A stretch of DNA of 64,000 nt from Gonocerus acuteangulatus. Taxonomy: Eukaryota > Arthropoda > Insecta > Hemiptera > Coreidae. The stretch covers positions 10,178,746 through 10,242,745 of the forward strand of contig OX328126.1 of NCBI GenBank assembly GCA_946811695.1, in the 5' to 3' direction. A model generated the notes under the pieces. It was not told the DNA's origin. It saw nothing but the letters and a program-made list of their open reading frames with translations, and made no database searches. Of this stretch, positions 22,469-33,346 are shown in pieces. Numbering within the stretch: position 1 is the first letter of the stretch; each line of letters starts with the position of its first letter. The position numbers were made by a program, and so were the translations under genes.

Positions 22469-23901
22469 CTAGCTGACCCGGCGAACTTCGTACCGCCTAA
22501 CAGGCAATTCTTTAATTTTTTTAATACTTATTCTGCTATTTGGGACACCCGGACAGCTAGTAAGATAAAAGAAAAGAAAAAAAAAACAACTTAATAAGTC
22601 GACAATTAAATTATGTCAAAAAATAAAAATTATAAAACACTAAAATTCGTTTAATAGTCACTAAAAAATCACAATCAAAATTACAATATCAGATTTCTTA
22701 TTATGATACCTACTTATTATATTTCATTTTATTTTTACTTATTCTAAATTAAGTTTCACTTTTATTGTAGTACTTAATGGTACACGATATTTTTTGTTTC
22801 ATTACCTGACGCGTAAATAAACAGAGCAGATGGTTTTCAAACACGGGAACAGGCAACATACAATTGACCATGCGAGAAACATGGGTTTTCTAGATTAATA
22901 CCACAAACACTTAATGACTGCCCTGGGATTTGTTTATAGTCAAACTGAGTTCATAGGTCCAATATCAACACAGCTGCAGGCACTGTAATGAATTCACTGC
23001 AGGTCGATTCAAACTTGCACCATTATTAGTCGAATGTCGCCCTTCACGGGTCTGTCTTAACCGAATTCTTTCACGTTCATTGCGATCTTCACATTCCTGG
23101 GCAGTACGATTAGATTGATAATTAATTTGATGCGTTGCATTTCGGGTTCTTCTGCCTAAATTTGTCCGCCGCCTTATAGGAGGCATATTTAGTAAGTCAC
23201 AAACACACAACACTTTAGTAATTTTATAGAAATTTGTGGCTTTTAAATTTAGTAATATTATAGATGCACAGCAAAGAGATGTTTACATTTTACCACAGAC
23301 AATTTACATTTTACCAAAGACAATTTGTTTTTGAGTAATGTTACCTTCGTATAAATATTGGCAAATATTGACATTAATATTTATACGATACTAATGTCAC
23401 TCAATTGTTTTGCCTTCCCAGAACCCCTCCACTAACACTTTATGGTGTGGTATTAAAGTTCTAATTGACCTTTAAGTATTATTAAGAATCTTTTGTATGG
23501 GAATATAGAAAAGTGGAGTATTTTTTACTTCGTTAATGCAAATATAAATTAATTTAAATTGCATTATTAACATGTGATTCTAATGTCACCTAGTGGTTAC
23601 ATGTTCTTATTTATTTAATTTTTTTGCTTATACACAAATAACCAAATATGTTAAGTGTTAAAAATATTATAATTGAGAACATATGTTTGTATTTAAAAAT
23701 GGATTTGCGTTAAGGAAGTAAAAAATACCCCAAAAGTGTTGTTTTTAGACTTTTTCAGGCGACTTTTTAAATTTTTCTCTCCGTATGAACCATCCTCGTA
23801 GTTCAAGAAATATTATAAAAAAAGAATTAGCTAAATTGGTTCAGTTTTTCTCGAGATTTGCGCTTACCAACACATTTAGCGATTCATTTTTATATAATAG
23901 A
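22469..23901 (-). mobile_element. Internally deleted Helitron
   Basis: On the minus strand the 5' end is TCTATTATATAAAAATGAAT preceded by host A, and the 3' end is a GGCG/CGCC hairpin, then CCGGGTCAGCTAG followed by host T. Termini TC and CTAG and insertion between A and T are the Helitron rules. The element retains the first ~70 codons and the last ~55 codons of the Rep/helicase frame (22774-23186), with everything between lost. Confidence 0.92.
22774..23186 (-). pseudogene. Helitron Rep/helicase frame, two ends fused
   Basis: The minus strand begins MPPIRRRTNLGRRTRNATHQ, which I recognise as a conserved start of Helitron polyproteins. After a large deletion, around 22940-22965, it resumes with the end of a PIF1-family helicase (TINKSQG, then SVCGINLENPCFSHG and QLYVACSRV, closing near KNIVY). 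A one-base loss after TINKSQG and a stop in place of the Gly after SRV break the helicase part. The Rep catalytic His-hydrophobic-His and Tyr motifs and the helicase Walker motifs are gone, so no activity is possible. Confidence 0.88.
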
Positions 23902-24599
23902 TATATACATAATGTTATAATAAACAAATATAAATATGTTAAAGCATAAAATATTTGGCCGGAGAATATATAATTTGATTCTTCGCACCCAACCCCTTAA
24001 TGGAATGCTTTGGTCGGGAAGGGTTCCGATGTAGCGGTCTGGCCTACATTCCAATCTCGAGGGTGTATATATTGGAGCGGGAATTCTTATGCTAGGGATA
24101 TTATATAAACATACAAGATACGCATAATGTTGTAGAGATATTCATGCATGTTCTGAAACATGTGGTATTAGGGAGCATATCTTCCAAATGGTGTGGCAGA
24201 ATTTACAGAAATTCTGTACAGCGTTCTATGTTGACAGCTTAATTGTAGGTAGGCATAAGGAGGGTCCAAAAACATCAAATTAACAGTTTAGATTATTTGA
24301 AACTATATTCGATAGTAAAATCGGCCTATCAAAATTTTGGGGTGGCGTTACTCAGGAATCAAATAAACACTCGAGAACGCGGGGTGCTGTGGGGACCATC
24401 GCGTGATTTAAAACTAACCTAGATTTTTTCCCATGCCCCTTGGGTATCCTTCCATTAACACCTTTTTCTCCTTTCCTGTCTTAAAATGTCATAAACATGC
24501 CTTTTGATCCTTACCGACCTTTCTCCCACCACCTGCTGTTTTCAGTTACATATACCCCAGTAGATTCCTTTTTCCTTAGACACTTTCACAATGGTTACT
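23902..24599. other. Unassigned sequence
   Basis: No reading frame or repeat relation recognised. The stretch near 23990-24100 is locally more GC-rich. Confidence 0.45.
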
Positions 24600-25032
24600 T
24601 AATTGCCTACCTTGGTCTTCCTTTGCCGCTCGGCATTTCCATTGGTATGTAGTATCTTATTTCTTTGTAAAATTAATTAATGTTACTATTAGCTACTATA
24701 TTTGTCATTGGTATGTAGTTTCTTATTTCTTTGTAAAATCAATTAATGTTACTAATTACTATTAAAATCAATTATTGTACCTATTTATTTTTTCATTCTA
24801 CTCATTCTAAGAATTTAAGACGATATGCTTTTTTATAAGTTAATTGTATTTATAGTTCTGTCACCTATCACAATTATACACTTTTTTTTGTTTCTGTATT
24901 AATTTCTTTTTTTGTCATTTTAGCTGACGAAGGCTACCAATGAGTAGCCGAAACGTGCGAAATATAGATTTTTTTAAAAAAAAATCATATTGAGGTTTAT
25001 TTAGCCGAATCCCAACCATTCCATCTTTACTT
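24600..25032 (+). mobile_element. Penelope-like terminal repeat, solo copy
   Basis: Matches both arms of the inverted structure at 57117-57888: GGCATTTCCATTGGTATGTA, CATTCTACTCATTCTAAGAA, the hammerhead-like core at 24924-24954, an A-run, then GCCGAATCCCAACCATTCCA. An internal block (CATTGGTATGTAGT(A/T)TCTTA) is duplicated near 24648 and 24705. Assignment to Penelope-like elements rests on the known association of hammerhead motifs with their terminal repeats; no coding region is present. Confidence 0.55.
24924..24954 (+). ncRNA. Hammerhead-ribozyme-like core
   Basis: CTGACGA, then a 7-bp stem GGCTACC-AATGA-G(T)AGCC, then GAAAC: the invariant CUGANGA and GAAA boxes with a closed stem II. Stems I and III and the cleavage triplet were not established by eye. 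Confidence 0.55.
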
Positions 25033-25180
25033 AAAACTACCGTATCGCGGAATAAGGAGAACTGTGGTGGTGATGACTCCAGATTTATACAGTTTTATAT
25101 GTACAATATATGTTATTTTTTTACTATCTCCTATTTATTTTCAATGGCAGGGGGCCCATAAAGTAGTACGCTATTAAGTT

Positions 25181-25720
25181 ATAATAATAATAATAAAGCC
25201 TTCATTTGTTCCATTATAACAAAAAGGATGAAGAAAAAAAAATATAATAATACTGAACAAAAACCTTTTCCAATAAATTATATTACTTCCATATTATTAA
25301 ATAAGAAAAAAATTATAAAACTTTTTGCGTTTCTTTTAAGGAACAAAGGTCCATTATTGAACCTTCACCTCTCCCAATCCTTGGCCAGCTTGTACCAAGA
25401 AGGATCAGCGTGGTGTTTAATGTTGTCTTCGCATCCTGTGAGAGGTCTTGCCCTATTCCTAATTTCATGAAGGGGTTTCCGAAGAGTCACCATTTTCGTC
25501 CATCTATTATCTGATGTCCTGGTGACGTGCCCAGCCTATTTCCATTTCAGTGATTTAATCCTTTTAAATATTAGTGCCGTCTAACTCCTTTTATACTCCT
25601 TTCCATAGCCTTCTGAGTTCTTTGCCATTTTTTGAGACACTTCAAGTTAAAAGGCCAGGTTTGACAGCCATATAGTAGACAGGGAGGATAATTTTGGGCA
25701 AATATTTTGCTTTTTAGCAC
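25181..25720 (-). pseudogene. RTE-like LINE C-terminus and 3' tail
   Basis: On the minus strand decayed frames show the tail of an RTE/BovB-type polyprotein: LLYGCQTWPFNLKCLKKW, QRTQKAMERSIKGVRR, then across a frameshift KWKxAGHVTR, SDNRWTKMVT and GCEDNIKHHADPSW. A 3' UTR ends in (TTA)-type repeats near 25181-25195, typical for RTE tails. Endonuclease and RT core are missing. RTE is my best assignment from the SDNRW and H(V/I)AR wording. Confidence 0.75.
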
Positions 25721-25809
25721 TTTCCTCCTAAGGAAAGTTGCACTTATGACGGAATTTTTCAAAAATTTATTCAAATCTTTATCGATCCTACCTAGTAGAC
25801 ACCGAAAAT
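25713..25809 (-). mobile_element. HINE-like 3' end fragment
   Basis: TTTTTAGCACTTTCCTCC, GACGGAATTTTTCAAAAA and CCTACCTAGTAGACACCGAA match the 3' 100 bp of the family on the minus strand. The part upstream of the (AT)n slot is missing. Confidence 0.75.
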
Positions 25810-25872
25810 GTTTCTTTCATTGTTTAATATTTTTAATTCTTTAAAATTGAAACTATGCTTTTTTGATCTTGC

Positions 25873-25955
<83 letters not shown>

Positions 25956-26093
25956 AGATCAAAAAAGCATAGTTTCAATTTTAAAGAATTAAAAATATTA
26001 AACAATGAAAGAAACATTTTATGTATATATATATGCAAGATCAAAAAAGCATAGTTTCAATTTTAAAGAATTAAAAATATTAAACAATGAAAG
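25810..26093. repeat. Hairpin with (AT)n apex plus a third direct copy
   Basis: A ~65-bp block (CATTGTTTAATATTTTTAAT, TGAAACTATGCTTTTTTGAT) lies at 25810-25874, inverted at about 25953-26015, and again in the inverted sense at 26036-26093. The first two copies flank a ~75-bp (AT)n, so the whole forms a long hairpin. Confidence 0.9.
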
Positions 26094-26365
26094 AGATACG
26101 CTGAAAAGAAAAATGAAAGAAAATATTTATATTTTAAAAAATTTGATAATATCAGTGAATAAAAGAACTGATCTGAAAAATGTACACCAAATTTTCTATG
26201 GAATAATAGATTAATACCCAAATTTAAAAAAATGTTTGACGAGTAGACTTAAAGGACAACAACAAGAAGGACAGATAAAGACAGGGCCATTTTGGCAATC
26301 CACTTACAGGGTTAGTATTAAGCCGGACTCCAGAGGGAGTACATGGTAACGAGAGGACTTCCTAG

Positions 26366-26794
26366 CAGAGATGAGCATAATTTTATTTATAAATAAAAAT
26401 ACGAATTTATTCGTACTTCATATATTTGTGAATACGAATATAAATAAATTCGTACTTTATATATTTGTGAATACGAATATAAATAAATTCGTATTCATAA
26501 GTGTGAATACGAATTTATTTTTATTCACATATATTAAATATAAAAATACAAATAAAATTTTATTCGCAAATTTTTCTGCGAATAAAAATAAATCCACAGA
26601 AAAAATTGTAAATAATCACAAAAAATGTGAATATTTACAAAAGATCAAGTGATTAAAAAAAAAATCACATTAAAATATTCGAATAAAAATTTATTCACAT
26701 TATAATTTGTGAATAAAAATTTATTCACAATAAAATTCGCAAATAAATCATGAATTTATTCGTATTAACATGATATTACGAAAGTTATTGAAGG

Positions 26795-26874
<80 letters not shown>

Positions 26875-26979
26875 GGCGTTTAACATATAGGTTATTAGCG
26901 CCTAGATTTTTTGTTTACCCCGAGTCCGCCGCGGGACCACCAGCCATGCTGCAGGGACACAGTTTGTCATCTGTACCTC

Positions 26980-27016
<37 letters not shown>

Positions 27017-27443
27017 CCGTCAATGACTTTCTTAATATCATCTCAATACGAATAAATTCATAATTTATTTGCGAATTTTATTTTGAATACATTTTTATTC
27101 ACAAATTATAATGTGAATAAATTTTTATTCGTATATTTTAATGTGCTTTTTTTTAATCACTTGAGTTTTTGTACATATTCACATTTCTTGTGATTATTTG
27201 CAATTTTTTCTGTGAATTTATTTTTATTCGCAGGTTAATTTGCGAATAAAATTTTATTTGTAGTTTTATATTTAATATATGTGAATAAAAATAAATTCGT
27301 ATTCACACTTATGAATAAGAATTTATTTATATTCGTATTCACAAATATATGAAGTACGAATTTATTTATATTCTTATTCACAAATATATGAATTACGAAT
27401 AAATTCGTATTTTTATTTATAAATAAAATTATGCCCATCTCTG
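26366..27443. mobile_element. hAT-like foldback element
   Basis: Ends CAGAGATG(A/G)GCATAATTTT are inverted and flanked by CTTCCTAG (26358-26365) and CTTCCTTG (27444-27451), an 8-bp duplication with one mismatch. The arms, made of TTATTCGTA/TACGAATAAA-type sequence, extend for most of the element and meet at GAAGGTGATTTT/AAAATCACCGTC. A SINE-like insert lies at the centre (26796-27013). No transposase. The paralogue at 43536-45248 has the same ends. Confidence 0.88.
26796..27013 (-). mobile_element. SINE-like insert with long poly(T)
   Basis: About 75 T, then GGCGTTTAACATA and TTATTAGCGCC, which matches the tail module of the SINE at 46549-46777, then a GC-rich body with CCGAGTCCGCCGCGGGACCA, then an A-run. 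The head has no obvious B box, so it is probably partial. Confidence 0.55.
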
Positions 27444-27659
27444 CTTCCTTGCAAGGTAGGACTCAAAACCTTTTATAAAAAATATGTAATTTAGCTATAA
27501 TTATTGCAATATTTAGGGTAGGGGTAACATTTAATGAGCATGATAATGTTTTAATGCATTTTGAAGAACATTTCATAGATCTTACTTTTAGCTTTAATAT
27601 AATGGAAAAATGGTTAGTTTGGATGTTCAATTAAATGATATTTTGTTGTAGAAGTGCCC

Positions 27660-27691
27660 CTGAAGAGGTGCGAAGAAAAGACGCACGAAAC
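27660..27691 (+). ncRNA. Hammerhead-ribozyme-like core
   Basis: CTGAAGA, a stem II with GTGCG pairing CGCAC around AAGAAAAGA, then GAAAC. Downstream ATGTTGGGCCCAATAAATAA could contribute to stem III. Surrounding 27452-27770 shows no other feature. Confidence 0.5.
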
Positions 27692-27767
27692 ATGTTGGGC
27701 CCAATAAATAAAGTAGAGTAATAAAGGAAGACTGCTATAATGACCCCATGCCTCCTAGGATAAAAAA

Positions 27768-27771
<4 letters not shown>

Positions 27772-27857
<86 letters not shown>
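27772..27857. repeat. (AT)n-(GT)n compound microsatellite
   Basis: A pure AT run followed by a pure GT run, at the (AT)n slot of the HINE-like copy that follows. Confidence 0.95.
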
Positions 27858-27859
<2 letters not shown>

Positions 27860-28256
27860 CTGTTTACACAATAGCGGCCAGAGTTTTTGTGTTTTCTTCA
27901 CGAAACGTGGTATATAGCGTTCAATTAGCAAACGATTGAACGCGTTCGTTAACCACCAAAATCCGTCCACCGGGAGGGGGGGGGGTTACTCCGGACCCAA
28001 AACACTAATTTGACCATGCCAGCCGTAGTTTTTGTTGTATTTCATCGAAACTCGGTATTCGTTATGTTGATCTAAAGAGAGAAATACCATGTAAAAATAA
28101 ACTAAATCGGTTCATTAGGAGGGGAGGGGGGTTTACTCCGGACCCACATCACCAATTTGCCACTACCAGCCGTATTTTTTGTTACATTTCAACGGAATTC
28201 GGTATTCGTGGTGGTAATCAACAGAGAAAGATGAGTTGTAAAAATAAACTAAATAC
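27858..28256 (-). mobile_element. HINE-like element copy 4, both ends missing
   Basis: GTCTGTTTACACAATAGCGG, GTTCAATTAGCAAACGATTG and two GGTTTACTCCGGACCC units match the middle of the family inverted. Neither the terminal hairpin nor the GTCACGCAGG end is present. Confidence 0.7.
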
Positions 28257-28771
28257 ATGACTACGTTGTGAGCTCTTAATAAATAAATTAGTCTATAGCA
28301 CAAAAAAAAAGTAATTTGTGGGTACATCTGGCATGATGGAGGACATCATACTTAGAACATCATTTAGTCATAAGTGTGAAAAACTCTCAACGGATTTTTA
28401 AGCTATGCCCTTGAGAAGATAAGAAGAAAGTGTCCCAAGCACCTGTGAAAAATGCGCTTTGAAACGAGGCCGGAGTTGTTCTGAAGAAGATAAGGATGCT
28501 TATACATCAAGTCAGGATGTTTTCAAATCAAGTTGATACTTACCAGTGAAAAAAGGTATTCATTCTAAATTACTAAGAGTGCAAACCTAAATAATATGCT
28601 AAATAGAAATACGGTTAATTATTTTTAATGGTGCTTACCTATTAGCTTTACCTAGGGTTAGAGAAGTGGGTCTGGATCATCAGCGCATGCGCAGAAGTCA
28701 ATTGAGGTTGTGCCAATATGGCCGCGGAAATACCATTTATTATATAGTGGTCATCTTCGAACAGGAGCTCA
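28257..28771. other. Unassigned, with a GCGCATGCGC palindrome
   Basis: GCGCATGCGC at about 28682 has the NRF-1-site form and is followed within 45 bp by AATATGGCCGC. This could be a relic of a promoter, but no gene follows. Confidence 0.4.
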
Positions 28772-29032
28772 CGCCGAGAAGAAGTAGTCCTTGCGAGGCT
28801 AAGAATCGGCCATACACGCATTACCCACGAGTACCTGATGACAAAAACGGACAAACCCAAATGCACGACTTGTAACACAGATCTTACTGTAAAACATATT
28901 CTAACAGACTGTCGGTTACGGCATAAATTGGACATTCCTCATGACCTGACAGACATACTTTCTGAAGGCAGCCATTATATTAACACAATATTGACATATT
29001 TAAAAAACACTAACCTGTACGATAAAATATAA
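28772..29032 (+). pseudogene. LINE ORF2 C-terminus
   Basis: RREEVVLARLRIGHTRITHE leads into a perfect CX2C-X7-H-X4-C knuckle (CTTCN...TVKHILTDC) and a tail SEGSHYINTIL...LYDKI with a stop at 29030-29032. The 87 codons are uninterrupted, so the fragment is rather young, but it is 5'-truncated and cannot act. Confidence 0.87.
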
Positions 29033-29336
29033 TACATAACCATAAGAATCCATTTCACCTTTTTTGCAATAATAATGAAATCTCTATTAATTAAATAAAC
29101 ACATCATTCATTCTAATTGTATTTAATTATTTTTCTTTATACATATTTCTATTTAATTTTTTGTTTCCTTTACGATCTATACCTCATACATACATACTTA
29201 TATCATTCTCTGTAGAAACTACTGTTTTGGAGTGTCGTTAAGTTCAACACCTGCATCAGCTTAATACAGGAAATTAAATGCTCTTCGCTTTAGATGGGGA
29301 GCATCATCATCAATAAATAAATAAATAAATAAATAT
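28772..29336 (+). mobile_element. LINE 3' end with (AATA)n tail
   Basis: The ORF2 end (28772-29032) is followed by a ~250-bp 3' UTR ending GGGGAGCATCATCATCAATA and (AATA)n. It belongs to the same RNase H-bearing LINE group as the other C-terminal fragments but has a different 3' end from 1490 and 52430. Confidence 0.82.
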
Positions 29337-29337
29337 A

Positions 29338-29425
29338 GTGTTTAGTGCATCAAAATACCTTACAGTGCAAAATTTGAAAATGAACGGTTCGGAGGACGCT
29401 AAACTTCCGTATTACCAAAAATGTA
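29338..29425 (+). mobile_element. Fragment of the long-TIR family
   Basis: GTGTTTAGTGCATCAAAATA and the GGAGG(A/G)C(G)CT block resemble the right arm of 18381-19279. Only one terminus is present. Confidence 0.6.
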
Positions 29426-29548
29426 CAGATATATCATGTTTAAATTATGATGAATCTTATTATTATGTATGAAATGCTTAAGTTGCAACTAATACCTAAC
29501 AGATGTTAAATCTCTGGTGTTTTGTACTAATTTCATGTCAGTTGAACC

Positions 29549-30167
29549 TAGTGTTGTAAAAGAGCGCGCCTTTAATGCTAGAAGGCGCGGCTCCTAAAAG
29601 CTCGAGCTCCCAGAGCTTGGACAGGGCTCGATAGAAGGCGCGAGCCTTGAAGGCTCGGCTTGATAGAAGGCGCGAGCCTTGAAGGCTCGCCTCGGGAGAA
29701 GGCGCATGCTTTGAAGCCTTTAACTTTTCATTTCCAAAATGGCGGATGGAGGGCAAACAGCTGTTTCATGGAATATACTTTAGTAGATTCGTCCTAAATT
29801 CTTTCCGCCACAATGAAATTATTCGGTGGCAATTAAATTTACCATTTCAATGATAAACTAATTATATGGATCACTAATTGGGTAAAAATAGTAACTTTTC
29901 CTAAAAAATAAACTCTTCTGTGAGACGTTGATGGGAACACTGTCCAACTACTACAATACTATTATAACCGTGCTTGCCAAAGCTCTACCTTCCCAGGGCT
30001 CCAAGGCCGAGCCTTCAAGGCTCGATGGAGAACCTTCAGGGCTTGATAAGGTTAGGCTGAAGCCCCACACCGGAGCCTTCATCGAGCCCTCAGAGCTCGG
30101 GCTGTAGAGGTTAGGTTCAAGGTTCAGGCCTGAAGCCTCTAGTCAGGGCTCGCTTTTAACAACACTA
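29549..30167. mobile_element. 619-bp hAT MITE
   Basis: Perfect 8-bp duplication GTTGAACC at 29541-29548 and 30168-30175; ends TAGTGTTGTAAAAG and the inverse of TAGTGTTGTTAAAAG. Subterminal regions are rich in GCTCGA, GAGCCTT and AAGGCTCG repeats in both senses, likely transposase-binding clusters. AT-rich centre, no transposase. The YAGTGTTG start and 8-bp duplication are hAT hallmarks. Confidence 0.93.
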
Positions 30168-30189
30168 GTTGAACCTCATTGATCTATAT

Positions 30190-30290
30190 TAACTAGTGAT
30201 CTATATTATCAACGAGTTGGATTGACTAGAGTTTCGATATAACCTTGAGCGAGCGGAGACCCATAGCAATTATGCCATTAACATAAGTAC
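30190..30290 (+). mobile_element. Inner fragment of the long-TIR family
   Basis: ACGAGTTGGATTGACTAGAG and TTGAGCGAGCGGA match the inner part of the right arm of 18381-19279, about 600 bp beyond the outer fragment at 29338. Confidence 0.6.
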
Positions 30291-30305
30291 TACGCGTTTC
30301 TTCGA

Positions 30306-30570
30306 GGTTATATCGTCGATACAAATGCAAAGTATCGAATATGAAAAAAACGCATTTTTCATTTTAAATCTTTACTGATTGCTTTTGTACTGATGGACGG
30401 CAAAATCTCGAATCTAATTTCACTCAGTGAACGAGGAATGTAACCACTGTCAGAAGGTCGAATCTGCCGAATATTTAACTGACAAAAAGCGAGGAATTAA
30501 ATGAAAGTATTTTAAATCTTGAAAGTGCTGATTTTCACATTCGATACTTTGCATTTGTATCGACGATATG
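30306..30570. mobile_element. MITE with ATATCGTCGATAC terminal repeats
   Basis: ATATCGTCGATACAAATGC through AAAGTATCGAATATGAAAA (~38 bp) is repeated inverted at about 30533-30570. Related to the MITE at 10749-11009. Confidence 0.8.
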
Positions 30571-31019
30571 TTCCGGTGCACGGATTCTGCTGGTTAATGA
30601 AATAGACCTTTCAAATATGACGAAGCATTTTTGTTCTAAAGTTCGGACCATGATTGGCGCACCTATAGAGCGAACTGAAATATATATATTTGTCTGTACG
30701 CTGGTGCTGCTCCAAAAATGGTCCGATACTGATAAACTCTGGTACAAAAGTACTGGTTACGCCGTAATTCCTACATTAGAATTGGGTTGGATGAAACCCG
30801 TTAATAATATAAATATTTCAAAATTTATATTTTTCCTTGTTATTATTGCAAAATATTTCACTACAACATTTCAAGGTAAAATTTATTTATTTACAGGCTA
30901 ACTTATCCTCTTAGTATATGAGAATTGTGAGCAAGTTTGGTTGGTAATTGAAGGAAGGTTGCTTGTAGACAGCCTTTAGTGTTTCCAGAATGGGCGTGGC
31001 TAATGGAGGTTTATCACTA
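30571..31019. repeat. Dispersed 'GGTCCGAT' repeat fragment and unassigned DNA
   Basis: 30580-30760 holds two opposed blocks (GGTTAATGAAATAGACCTTT with AGTTCGGACCAT, and AAAAATGGTCCGATA with TGGTACAAAAGT) that relate to the 34437-34750 and 36285-36600 arms. The remainder is unassigned. Confidence 0.6.
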
Positions 31020-32785
31020 ATCCAGCTTGAGATAACGACAGCTGTTCGGCTAGTAGATAACTCCCCGTCAGAGAGGCACAAGTCTAACGCTGCTAGGGGT
31101 AACCGATCTAAATCATGGCGGGGGTAGGGGGTGGCTGGTCAGGGTGATTGATAAGGACTTGACAGCTCGAGATAACGACAGCTGTTCGGCTAGTAGATGT
31201 CTCCCCGTCAGAGAGGGACAAGTCTATCGTTGCTAGGGGTAACCGATCTAAATCATGGCGGGGGTAGGGGGTGACTGGTCAGGATGATTGATAAGGACTT
31301 GACAGCTCGAGATAACGACAGCTGTTCGGCTAGTAGATAACTCCCCGTCTGAGAGGAGTAGGGACAAGTCTACCGTTGCTAGGGGTAACCGATCTAAATC
31401 ATGGCGGGGGTAGTGGGTGGCTGGTCAGGGTGATTAATAAGGACTTGACAGCTTGAGATAACGACAGCTGTTCGGCTAGTAGATATCTCCCCTTAAGAGA
31501 GAAACAAGTCTAAAGTTGCTAGGGGTAACCGATCTAAATTATGGTGGGGTAGGAGGTGGCTGGTCAGGGTGATTGATAAGGACTTGACAGCTCGAGATAA
31601 CGACAGTTGTTCGGCTAGTAGATAACTCCCCGTCTGAGAGGAGTAGGGACAAGTCTACCGTTGCTAGGGGTAACCGATCTAAATCATGGCGGGGGTAGTG
31701 GGTGGCTGGTCAGGGTGATTGATAAGGATTTGACAGCTTGAGATAACGACAGCTGTTCGGCTAGTAGATGTCTCCCCGTCAGAGAGGGACAAGTCTATCG
31801 TTGCTAGGGGTAACCGATCTAAATCATGGCGGGGGTAGGGGGTGACTGGTCAGGGTGATTGATAAGGACTTGACAGCTCGAGATAACGACAGCTGTTCGG
31901 CTAGTAGATAACTCCCCGTCTGAGAGGAGTAGGGACAAGTCTATCGTTGCTAGGGGTAACCGATCTAAATCATGGCGGAGGTAGGAGGTGGCTGGTCAGG
32001 GTGATTGATAAGGACTTGACAGCTTGAGATAAGGACAGCTGTTCGGCTAGTAGATATCTCCCCGTCTGAGAGGAGTAGGGACAAGTCTACCGTTGCTAGG
32101 GGTAACCGATCTAAATCATGGCGGGGGTAGAGGGTGGCTGGTCAGGGTCATTGATAAGGACTTGACAGCTTGAGATAACGACAGCTGTTCGGCTAGTAGA
32201 TATCTCCCCTTAAGAGAGAAACAAGTCTAACGTTGCTAGGGGTAACCGATCTAAATTATGGTGGGGTAGGAGGTGGCTGGTCAGGGTGATTGATAAGGAC
32301 TTGACAGCTCGAGATAACGACAGTTGTTCGGCTAGTAGATAACTCCCCGTCTGAGAGGAGTAGGGACAAGTCTATCGTTCCTAGGGGTAACCGATCTAAA
32401 TCATGCCGGGGGTAGGAGGTGCCTGGCCAGGGTGATTGATAAGGACTTGACGGCTTGAGATAACGACAGCTGTTCAGCTAGTAGATATCTCCCCGTCTGA
32501 GAGGGACAAGTCTATCGTTGCTAGGGGTAACCGATCTAAATCATGGCAGAGGTAGAGAGGGTCTGGTCAAGATGATTGATAAGGACTTGTCAGCTTGAGA
32601 TAACGACAGCTGTTCGGCTAGTAGATATCTTCCCATCTGAGAGGGACAAGTCTAACGTTGCTAGGGGTTACCGATCTAAATCATGGCGGGGGTAGTGGGT
32701 GGCTGGTCAGGATGATTGATAAGGACTTGACAGCTTGAGATAACGACAGCTGTTCGGCTAGTAGATATCTCCCCGTCTGAGAGGA
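31020..32785. repeat. 140/146-bp satellite, twelve units
   Basis: GATAACGACAGCTGTTCGGC starts units at 31031, 31171, 31311, 31456, 31595, 31742, 31882, 32028, 32173, 32312, 32459, 32599 and (partial) 32739. Units are 140 bp, or 146 bp where GAGTAGG is inserted. Two marker units (CTTAAGAGAGAAACAAG at 31456 and 32173, GACAGTTGTTCGG at 31595 and 32312) recur 717 bp apart, giving a five-unit higher order. Confidence 0.95.
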
Positions 32786-33045
32786 TTCTTTAACTCCTGA
32801 CAAATCAAAGTATCGTAATTCTTGAATTAATTTTCTTAAATTTATCATTTTCAAGCTCCTTAATCTTAAATTATGACAATAAAGTTAAATTATCCTAATA
32901 TAGATGTTTCATTAATTTTGGTTCATCATTCATTGATCCTTTGTCCACCAAATACATAATCGCCCCACTTTGTAGCGGTGTGACCGGTGTCGTCAGTGTC
33001 TCCTATAAGGAGGCCAACTGTTATAGCTTATATGTAAAACTCACT
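32786..33045. other. Unassigned AT-rich sequence
   Basis: No feature recognised. Confidence 0.45.
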
Positions 33046-33346
33046 ATAATCGACTGCCATCATAGTTCAAATTAACCGCAATTAAAAATAAGTAATACTA
33101 TGAAATAGATACAGTACGGTAACAGCTGACCTTTTATCGTCCTAGCAACGCCTAGACGTGCATGCTCTCTTTAAAAGCGACTAAGAAGTCAAACCTCTCT
33201 AAAAATAATTAAACATTTGAATATAAGAAGAAACTTTCTTAGCAAGTGTTTACATCCCAATGGAAGTGTCCATGCAAAATTTCAATTTTTTCTTTCAAGT
33301 GGTTTGGGCTCAGTCAGTGAGTGATATTTGACAAATATATAGTAGA
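33046..33346 (-). mobile_element. Helitron H2, 5' part
   Basis: Keeps the 5' terminal ~300 bp of the non-autonomous Helitron family (inverse of TCTACTATATATTTGTCAAA at the right edge) and is cut off on the left. Its 5' TC abuts the 3' CTAG of the next copy. Confidence 0.75.

Noticed and set aside
23986..24100. Host exon
   Set aside because: Locally higher GC but no frame with splice signals or protein-like content could be supported.
28675..28740. NRF-1/YY1-type promoter (GCGCATGCGC, AATATGGCCGC)
   Set aside because: No gene or transcript-like sequence follows, and a similar GCGCATGCGC near 18890 lies inside a transposon.
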